Notes under the pieces: model-generated | The model's database searches: none | The model's input: the letters and a program-made list of their open reading frames with translations, nothing else | Told to the model about the DNA's origin: nothing | Program-made: the position numbers and the translations under genes | NCBI GenBank assembly: GCA_944387575.1 | Contig: CALXFK010000103.1 | Coordinates: 1 to 45,144 of the forward strand | DNA: 45,144 nt | Reading direction: 5' to 3' | Source: an uncultured Clostridia bacterium | Lineage (GTDB): Bacteria; Bacillota; Clostridia; Oscillospirales; JAAYOS01 | Shown: piece by piece, positions 39,433 through 45,144 of the stretch | Numbering within the stretch: position 1 is the first letter of the stretch | How the letters are laid out: every line of letters starts with the position of its first letter

Positions 39433-41205
39433 TTACCCTATTTCAGCGGTAAATTCATCGATTGTGCGCTCAAACAGCTTCATGGCGCCGTCGACCGCGT
39501 CCGGCTTGGTGAGGTCGACGCCGGCTGCGCGCAGCTCATTGAGCGGATAGTCGCTTCCGCCCATCGACAGGAATTTCAGATAACCGGAGGCGTCGCCTGT
39601 GCGGTGAATCCTGCTCGCTATCTCGACCGCGCTCGAGAACCCGGTCGCGTACTGATACACGTAGAAATTGCGGTAGAAGTGCGGGATATACGCCCACTCA
39701 TAGCGCATGATGTCGTTTATGCCGATGCCCTCATAGTACCTGGAAATGAGGCGGTAATAGAGGTCGGAGAGCGTCTCCGCGGTGACCGGCTCCCCTGCGG
39801 TGTACATCCTGTGCGCGTCCCTCTCAAACTCCGCAAAGAGCGTCTGGCGGAACACGGTGGTGCGGAAACTCTCGAGGAAGTGGTTCAAAACGTATGCGCG
39901 GCGCTTCTTATCCTTTTCATGGTCGAGCAGGTAGAGTGCGAGCAGCACCTCGTTTACTGTGGATGCGACCTCCGCGACGAGTATCATATAGTCGTGGTTT
40001 GCGTAGTCCTGCTTCTCGGCGGAGAAGTAGGAGTGCATCGCGTGACCGAGCTCGTGCGCTACGGTAAACGCATCGTCGAGCGTGTCGGTATAGTTCAGCA
40101 GCACATACGGATGGACGCCGTACACGCCACAGGAGAACGCGCCGGAGGTCTTGCCCCGGTTCTCGTACACATCCATCCAGCGTTCGTCGAAGGCGCGGTC
40201 GAGCAGTTTTCCGTACTCCTCGCCGAGCGGCGCGAGTGCGTTCTTTACAAGTTCCCTTGCCTCACTGAACGGGACCTTCCAGTCCACATCCTCCACTATC
40301 GGGGTATAGAGGTCGAACATGTCTGCGTCCTCCCTGCCGAGCACACGGCGGCGGAGGTCAAGGTACTTGCGCATCGCCGGGAGCGCCGAATGCACCGACT
40401 CTATGAGGTTGTCGTATACGGATACCGGGACGTTGCTATTAAATATCGCCGCCTCGCACGCACTGTCGAACCCGCGAGCCTGGGCGTTGAAGCAGTCTAC
40501 CTTTACCGCGCCCGAATACATTGCGGCTATCGTGTTGACATACTTCTTGTACTGTCCGAAGAATGTGTTGAACGCCTCCTCGCGAACCGCGCGGTTCTCG
40601 CTCATGCGGTAGACGTTGAAATTTCCGGTGGTGAGCGGTACCTTGTTTCCGGTTTCGTCGGTAATATCCGGGAATGTCAGCTCCACGTCGTTGAAAGTAT
40701 TGAAGCAGTCACTCGGGATCTGCATGACCGCGCCGAGCTGTGCGAGCAGCTTCTCGCGGGCGGCATCGAGCGTGTGGCTGCGTGCACGAACCGCATCCTC
40801 GACGAAGTGGCGGTAAGTCGCAAGACGGTCACTCTGCATGAATTCATCAAGTTTCTTCTCATCTATTGCGAGAAGCTCGGGAAGCAGGTACGCCGTGGCA
40901 GTGTTCGCCGCGACCGAGAGATTGGTCGCGCGCATGTTCATCTCCTGATGCTTCGGGTCTCCGCCGTCCACCGCGCGGTGCAGGAAAGCATAAACGCACA
41001 CGCGCTCGAGCTTCTCGGTCGCGCTGAATATTGCGTCGAGTGCATCTGCAAGCGCGTCTGCCGACCGCCCGAGCGTCCCCTCGTACGACGAAAGCCCGCC
41101 CACCAGCTTCTCAGCCTCGCCGTATGCGCGCTCCCAGTCCTCAAATGTCGGGAAAATATCCGCGAAATTCCATGTGTCGCGGGGATTCATCTGTTCTCTA
41201 TTCAC
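39433..41205 (-). CDS. pepF: Oligoendopeptidase F (M3 metallopeptidase)
   Basis: A 590-residue cytosolic zinc peptidase cutting medium-length peptides. The zinc motif HELGH is at residues 384-388 with the third ligand Glu412 in LVAEVASTVNE; AHELGHAMHSYFS is the family signature. Start is GTG 41205, seven bases after GGAGG; ATG 41238 lies ahead of that ribosome site and ATG 41190 would need a further 15 bases. The protein has no signal peptide. Preceded by a hairpin region after fhs, so it may have its own transcript. Confidence 0.95.
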   Translation of the reverse strand: MNREQMNPRDTWNFADIFPTFEDWERAYGEAEKLVGGLSSYEGTLGRSADALADALDAIFSATEKLERVCVYAFLHRAVDGGDPKHQEMNMRATNLSVAANTATAYLLPELLAIDEKKLDEFMQSDRLATYRHFVEDAVRARSHTLDAAREKLLAQLGAVMQIPSDCFNTFNDVELTFPDITDETGNKVPLTTGNFNVYRMSENRAVREEAFNTFFGQYKKYVNTIAAMYSGAVKVDCFNAQARGFDSACEAAIFNSNVPVSVYDNLIESVHSALPAMRKYLDLRRRVLGREDADMFDLYTPIVEDVDWKVPFSEARELVKNALAPLGEEYGKLLDRAFDERWMDVYENRGKTSGAFSCGVYGVHPYVLLNYTDTLDDAFTVAHELGHAMHSYFSAEKQDYANHDYMILVAEVASTVNEVLLALYLLDHEKDKKRRAYVLNHFLESFRTTVFRQTLFAEFERDAHRMYTAGEPVTAETLSDLYYRLISRYYEGIGINDIMRYEWAYIPHFYRNFYVYQYATGFSSAVEIASRIHRTGDASGYLKFLSMGGSDYPLNELRAAGVDLTKPDAVDGAMKLFERTIDEFTAEIG

Positions 41206-41267
41206 TGTTTTTCCTCCATGTGGCAAGGGCATTGCCAATCTATATTCTGCCCGAAAAGCCGGAAATA

Positions 41268-41293
41268 CCGGCGGACTCCGCAGAATCCGCCGG
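41268..41293 (-). terminator. Hairpin after fhs, possible terminator
   Basis: CCGGCGGA (41268-41275) / TCCGCCGG (41286-41293), 8-bp perfect stem with a 10-nt loop, 15 bases past the fhs stop. The following tract on the minus strand is only weakly T-rich, so it may attenuate rather than end transcription toward pepF. Confidence 0.45.
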
Positions 41294-41308
41294 AAAATAT
41301 CTGTGGCA

Positions 41309-42976
41309 TTAGAAAAGACCGCTTATGACGCCGTTTTCATCCACGTCTATACGCTCTGCTGCCGGGGACTTCGGGAGCCCGGGCATCGTCATTATCTCAC
41401 CGGTAAGCGCGACAACAAAGCCGGCTCCGGCGGATATCTTGACATTGCGCACTGTGACGGTGAATCCCTCCGGCGCGCCGAGCTTGGACGCGTCGTCCGA
41501 GAAGCTGTACTGGGTCTTTGCCATGCAGACCGGGAGCTTCCCGTAGCCGAGTTTCTCGAGGGTGCGGATCTGACGGGACGCCTCGGAGGTGAACTCCACG
41601 CCTACGCCGCCATATATGCGGGTGACTATCGAGTTGATTTTGTCCTTGATCTTGTCCTCAGTGTCGTAGCAGAACTTGAAATCGCTCTTCTCGTTGCAGA
41701 GACGGACGACCTCCTCGGCAAGCTCGGTTCCACCTTCGCCGCCCTTTGCCCATACCTCGGAGAGAACAGTGTTGACGCCGAGTTCGCGGCACTTCTCGAT
41801 GACGAGCTCTATCTCAGCCTGTGTATCGGTCGGGAAACGGTTGACAGCGACCACGACCGGCAGCCCGTAGACGTCCTTTATGTTCGCGACATGCCGCAGG
41901 AGGTTGGGGAGTCCACGGATGAGCGCGTCGAGGTTCTCGTCGGTGAGCTCGGTCTTTGCCGCGCCGCCGTGCATCTTAAGAGCGCGGATCGTGGCGACGA
42001 TAACAACGGCATCCGGCTTGAGACCGGCGTAGCGGCACTTGATGTCGAGGAACTTCTCAGCGCCGAGGTCGGCGCCGAAGCCCGCCTCTGTCACCGCGTA
42101 GTCGCCCAGCCTGAGCGCCATGCGTGTAGCTATGACCGAGTTACAGCCGTGTGCGATGTTTGCAAACGGTCCGCCGTGGACGAATGCAGGAGTTCCCTCG
42201 AGGGTCTGAACGAGATTCGGCTTGAGCGCGTCCTTGAGCAGCGCGGTCATTGCTCCCTCAGCTTTGAGCTGACCGGCGGTGACCGGAGCGCCGGACCAGT
42301 TGTAACCTATTACTATGCGCGCTATGCGCTGCTTGAGGTCGGTTATCGAGGATGCGAGGCAGAGTATCGCCATAATCTCGCTTGCAACGGTGATGTCATA
42401 CCCGTCCTCGCGCGGCATTCCGTTTGCCTTTCCGCCAAGACCGTCTAAAACAAAGCGAAGCTGGCGGTCGTTCATGTCCACGCAGCGGCGCCAGGTTATA
42501 CGGCGCGGGTCGATGCCAAGGGCGTTGCCCTGGTATATGTGGTTGTCTATCATCGCGGCGAGCAGGTTGTTTGCGGCGCCTATAGCGTGGAAGTCGCCGG
42601 TGAAGTGCAGGTTTATGTCCTCCATCGGCACGACCTGCGCATATCCGCCGCCTGCCGCGCCGCCCTTGACGCCAAAGACAGGACCGAGCGACGGCTCGCG
42701 GAGCGCGACCACAACATTCTTTCCTATCCGGCGGAGACCGTCCGCAAGACCGACTGTCGTCGTGGTCTTGCCCTCGCCCGCCGGGGTCGGGGTTATCGCG
42801 GTGACGAGAATGAGTTTCCCGTCAGGGCGCTTGTTTTCCTCGAGAAGCTTAAGGTCAACTTTAGCCTTGTAGCGACCGTACTGGTCGATGTACTTCTCGT
42901 CGACGCCAGCGCGGGAAGCAATCACCGAAATCGGCTCTAGTTCTGTTGCCTGAGCGATTTCAATATCGGTTTTCAT
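41309..42976 (-). CDS. fhs: Formate--tetrahydrofolate ligase
   Basis: A 555-residue ATP enzyme making 10-formyltetrahydrofolate from formate, a key step in anaerobic one-carbon metabolism and in the Wood-Ljungdahl route. The P-loop [16 protein letters not shown] begins at residue 63; [21 protein letters not shown] and [17 protein letters not shown] are conserved. ATG 42976 follows GGAGGTTGA; a TTG at 42982 is nearer to that site but the ATG fits the family. It lies 17 bases after purL and is likely co-transcribed with it, giving formyl donor to purine synthesis. Confidence 0.97.
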   Translation of the reverse strand: MKTDIEIAQATELEPISVIASRAGVDEKYIDQYGRYKAKVDLKLLEENKRPDGKLILVTAITPTPAGEGKTTTTVGLADGLRRIGKNVVVALREPSLGPVFGVKGGAAGGGYAQVVPMEDINLHFTGDFHAIGAANNLLAAMIDNHIYQGNALGIDPRRITWRRCVDMNDRQLRFVLDGLGGKANGMPREDGYDITVASEIMAILCLASSITDLKQRIARIVIGYNWSGAPVTAGQLKAEGAMTALLKDALKPNLVQTLEGTPAFVHGGPFANIAHGCNSVIATRMALRLGDYAVTEAGFGADLGAEKFLDIKCRYAGLKPDAVVIVATIRALKMHGGAAKTELTDENLDALIRGLPNLLRHVANIKDVYGLPVVVAVNRFPTDTQAEIELVIEKCRELGVNTVLSEVWAKGGEGGTELAEEVVRLCNEKSDFKFCYDTEDKIKDKINSIVTRIYGGVGVEFTSEASRQIRTLEKLGYGKLPVCMAKTQYSFSDDASKLGAPEGFTVTVRNVKISAGAGFVVALTGEIMTMPGLPKSPAAERIDVDENGVISGLF

Positions 42977-42993
42977 TTTCAATCAACCTCCGT

Positions 42994-45144
42994 TTACTTA
43001 AACCATTTTACCGCAGAGCGGAATATACCCATATCATAATTGCCCGGAACGTTTTTGTAAAGGCCATTTCCAATTCGCTCGCTGTGACCCATCTTTCCGA
43101 GCACGCGACCGTCGGGAGAAGTGATGCCCTCTATCGCCATTGTCGAACCGTTCGGGTTGAACGCGACGTCATATGTGGGGTCGCCGTCGAGATCGACGTA
43201 CTGCGTCGCTATCTGACCGCCCGCCGCAAGTTTTGCAAGCAGCTCATCCGAGCAGATGAACCGCCCCTCGCCGTGCGATATCGGAACGGTGTACACCTCG
43301 TCCGGTTCTGTCTCCATGAGCCACGGAGACATGTTCGACGCGACGCGTGTACGCACAAGCCGGGACTGGTGTCTGCCTATCGTATTGAATGTGAGGGTCG
43401 GGCAGTTCTCGTCCGCATCCACTATCTTTCCGAACGGGACAAGACCAAGCTTTATGAGCGCCTGGAACCCATTGCAGATGCCGCAGATGAGACCGTCGCG
43501 CTTCTCGAGCAGCTCGGTGACCGCCTCGCGCACCGCTCCGCTCCTGAAGAATGCGGTTATGAATTTGCCGGAGCCGTCCGGCTCGTCTCCGCCGGAGAAC
43601 CCACCGGGCACGAATATCATCTGGCTCTGCGCTATCTTCTCCGCGAACACCTCGACCGACTCGCGCACCGCCGACGCGGTGAGGTTGCGGATTATTACAG
43701 TTTCGGGCGTACCGCCGGCGCGGCGTATCGCAGCCGCCGAGTCGTACTCGCAGTTGGTACCGGGGAACACCGGTATGAGCACGCGCGGGCTCGCCGCGTG
43801 AATGCTCGGGCGCGGGTGCGACGAAGCTCGGAAGGTGTACTTATCCGGGGTCTTTCCGCCCTGCTCGATGTTGCACGGGAACACCTGCTCGAGCACATCC
43901 TCATACTCTCTCTGGAGTTCTGCGAGTGACACGGTCTCCCCACCGCAGCGGAGCTCATAGTCCCCGATAGTGTGTCCGAGAAGCTCGGAGTCCGCGCAGT
44001 CCGCACCGTCCGCAAGCTCGACAATGAACGAGCCGTAACTGTATCCGAATATCTCACCGAGCGCCGCCTGTCCGAACTCGAACCCGACGCGGTTTCCTAT
44101 GCACATTTTAAGAACGCCCTCAGCCGCTCCGCCGTACCCGGGGGTCCATGCGGCGAGCACCTTTCCTTCACGCATAAGTGCGGTGACGCGGCGGTAGAGC
44201 TCGATGAGCGCTCCGTTGTCCGGAAGAGTTCCGTCAGCGCAGGCGGGGCGCAGAAACGCGACCCTGTGCCCCGCGCCTTTGAATTCGGGGGACACGACCT
44301 CGCCGGTCTTTCCGGTGGTGACGGCGAAGCTCACGAGCGTCGGCGGCACGTCGAGCGACTCGAAGCTGCCGCTCATCGAGTCCTTGCCTCCTATCGCGCC
44401 TATGCCGAGATCCATCTGCGCGGCAAACGCACCAAGCAGCGCCGCAAACGGCTGACCCCAGCGCTCCGGTGCGGAGCCGGGTTTCTCGAAGAACTCCTGG
44501 AAGGTGAGGTAGACGTCCTCGAACGACGCGCCGGTGGCAATCAGTTTGGATACCGACTCGACCACCGCGAGGTATGCGCCGTGGTACGGGCTTTTTTCGG
44601 CTATATACGGGTTGTACCCCCACGCCATAAACGAGCAGTCGTCGGTCTCCCCGTGCTCAAGCGAGATTTTGTTTACCATCGCCTGCACCGGGGTCTGCTG
44701 CCAGCGCCCGCCGAACGGCATGAGGACGCTGCCTGCACCTATCGTCGAATCGAACCGCTCCGAAAGTCCGCGCTTCGAGCAGACGTTGAGGTCGGTTGCA
44801 AGCGCGTGATATGCGCCGGCAAATGTCTTCGGCGCCGGACGCGCAAATTCCTGCGGACGCGCGGGCGCGATATTGATGTGTTTGTCCGCGCCGTTCGAGT
44901 CGAGGAAGCTGCGCGCAATGTCGACTATCTTTTCGCCGTTCCACTCCATGACGAGGCGGGGGCTCTCCGTCACGACCGCAACGCGGGTCGCCTCGAGGTT
45001 CTCGCCTGCGGCGAGCTCCATGAAGCGCGGCGCGTCCTCAGCCGCGACCACCACCGCCATCCGCTCCTGCGACTCGCTTATCGCAAGCTCGGTGCCGTCG
45101 AGACCCTCATACTTCTTCGGCACGGCGTTCAGGTCGATGAGCAG
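42994..45144 (-). CDS. purL: Phosphoribosylformylglycinamidine synthase, partial (5' end beyond the window)
   Basis: The C-terminal 716 residues of a large single-chain PurL of the E. coli type (normally about 1250-1300). The open frame runs in phase to the last base, so the start is outside the window. The first part contains half of the ATP-grasp-like synthetase domain (GGKDSMSGSF, GYNPYIAEKSPYHGAYLA); from about residue 460 a glutaminase domain follows (VLIPVFPGTNCEYDSA, catalytic Cys in CGICNGFQALI, His/Glu in ISHGEGRF), so PurQ is fused. It uses ATP and glutamine to make FGAM. fhs follows 17 bases downstream. Confidence 0.95.
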   Translation of the reverse strand: MLIDLNAVPKKYEGLDGTELAISESQERMAVVVAAEDAPRFMELAAGENLEATRVAVVTESPRLVMEWNGEKIVDIARSFLDSNGADKHINIAPARPQEFARPAPKTFAGAYHALATDLNVCSKRGLSERFDSTIGAGSVLMPFGGRWQQTPVQAMVNKISLEHGETDDCSFMAWGYNPYIAEKSPYHGAYLAVVESVSKLIATGASFEDVYLTFQEFFEKPGSAPERWGQPFAALLGAFAAQMDLGIGAIGGKDSMSGSFESLDVPPTLVSFAVTTGKTGEVVSPEFKGAGHRVAFLRPACADGTLPDNGALIELYRRVTALMREGKVLAAWTPGYGGAAEGVLKMCIGNRVGFEFGQAALGEIFGYSYGSFIVELADGADCADSELLGHTIGDYELRCGGETVSLAELQREYEDVLEQVFPCNIEQGGKTPDKYTFRASSHPRPSIHAASPRVLIPVFPGTNCEYDSAAAIRRAGGTPETVIIRNLTASAVRESVEVFAEKIAQSQMIFVPGGFSGGDEPDGSGKFITAFFRSGAVREAVTELLEKRDGLICGICNGFQALIKLGLVPFGKIVDADENCPTLTFNTIGRHQSRLVRTRVASNMSPWLMETEPDEVYTVPISHGEGRFICSDELLAKLAAGGQIATQYVDLDGDPTYDVAFNPNGSTMAIEGITSPDGRVLGKMGHSERIGNGLYKNVPGNYDMGIFRSAVKWFK

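Noticed and set aside
39604-41328. 574-residue frame opposite pepF
   Set aside because: Shadow of the pepF reading frame; no ribosome site, no domain.
42946-43929. 327-residue frame opposite purL
   Set aside because: Lies inside the glutaminase domain of purL and has no recognisable content.
1-45144. Mobile elements, CRISPR arrays, tRNA or rRNA genes, riboswitches of known class
   Set aside because: Looked for transposase or integrase motifs, repeat-spacer periodicity and cloverleaf folds in the intergenic gaps; found none that I can support.

Overview
The window is a gene-dense chromosomal stretch of roughly 55-60% GC (estimated by eye) from a Gram-positive member of the Bacillota, most likely class Clostridia and close to the Oscillospirales. 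The evidence is a PolC-type DNA polymerase III with an internal proofreading exonuclease, the order acpS / LolA-like lipoprotein / alr / mazF known from Bacillus, strong Shine-Dalgarno sites, and formate-tetrahydrofolate ligase, D-lactate dehydrogenase and an EFR1-type ferredoxin, which fit an anaerobe. I see no rRNA, tRNA, CRISPR array, insertion sequence, integrase or phage gene. The content is core chromosome with a few poorly known insertions.

Layout. 1-4130: an EFR1 ferredoxin and GNAT pair behind a 9-bp tandem repeat; nrdR diverging from a cytidylate-kinase-like protein and an epimerase. 4144-8329: an envelope-sensing block of an OmpR-type regulator and HAMP kinase, followed by a two-gene operon of exported PepSY proteins (a lipoprotein with three PepSY repeats and a stalk-domain protein with two). 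8464-10834: dus, an ECF sigma factor and its zinc anti-sigma factor, overlapping stop to start, from a promoter that seems to give a leaderless dus transcript. 10941-14161: D-lactate dehydrogenase, type II pantothenate kinase behind a structured leader, and three small proteins of unknown function in one operon. 14274-19095 (minus strand): DUF6106-like membrane protein, acpS, nnrD, LolA-like lipoprotein, alr, then an internal promoter, mazF without mazE, and an exported coiled-coil protein. 19296-19850: a phosphoribosyltransferase. 19928-31669: a nine-gene minus-strand operon rarA-pyrH-frr-uppS-cdsA-dxr-rseP-ispG-polC. 31866-45144: glyA diverging from nth, an aminotransferase, an ABC-F ATPase, a LacI regulator, arylamine N-acetyltransferase, pepF, fhs and the 3' part of purL, which runs off the right edge.

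How the genes fit together. The large operon couples translation recycling (frr), UMP supply (pyrH), isoprenoid precursor synthesis (dxr, ispG), the undecaprenyl carrier (uppS), phospholipid activation (cdsA), intramembrane proteolysis (rseP) and replication or repair (rarA, polC). fhs and purL are adjacent, consistent with supply of formyl-tetrahydrofolate to purine synthesis; glyA feeds the same one-carbon pool. The PepSY block and the sigma/anti-sigma pair are two neighbouring envelope-signalling circuits.

The observations I rate highest are: (i) rseP appears to start on an AUC codon placed exactly behind a good Shine-Dalgarno; (ii) a 7-bp direct repeat with 11-bp period sits in front of the PepSY operon next to its own two-component system; (iii) the uncharacterised three-gene small-protein operon; (iv) an orphan mazF whose leader contains a sequence complementary to its own ribosome binding site; (v) the leaderless-looking dus-sigma-antisigma promoter; and (vi) the inverted-repeat-bearing promoters of coaW and nth/glyA. 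No wholly new multi-gene system can be proven from sequence alone; (ii) and (iii) are the best candidates.
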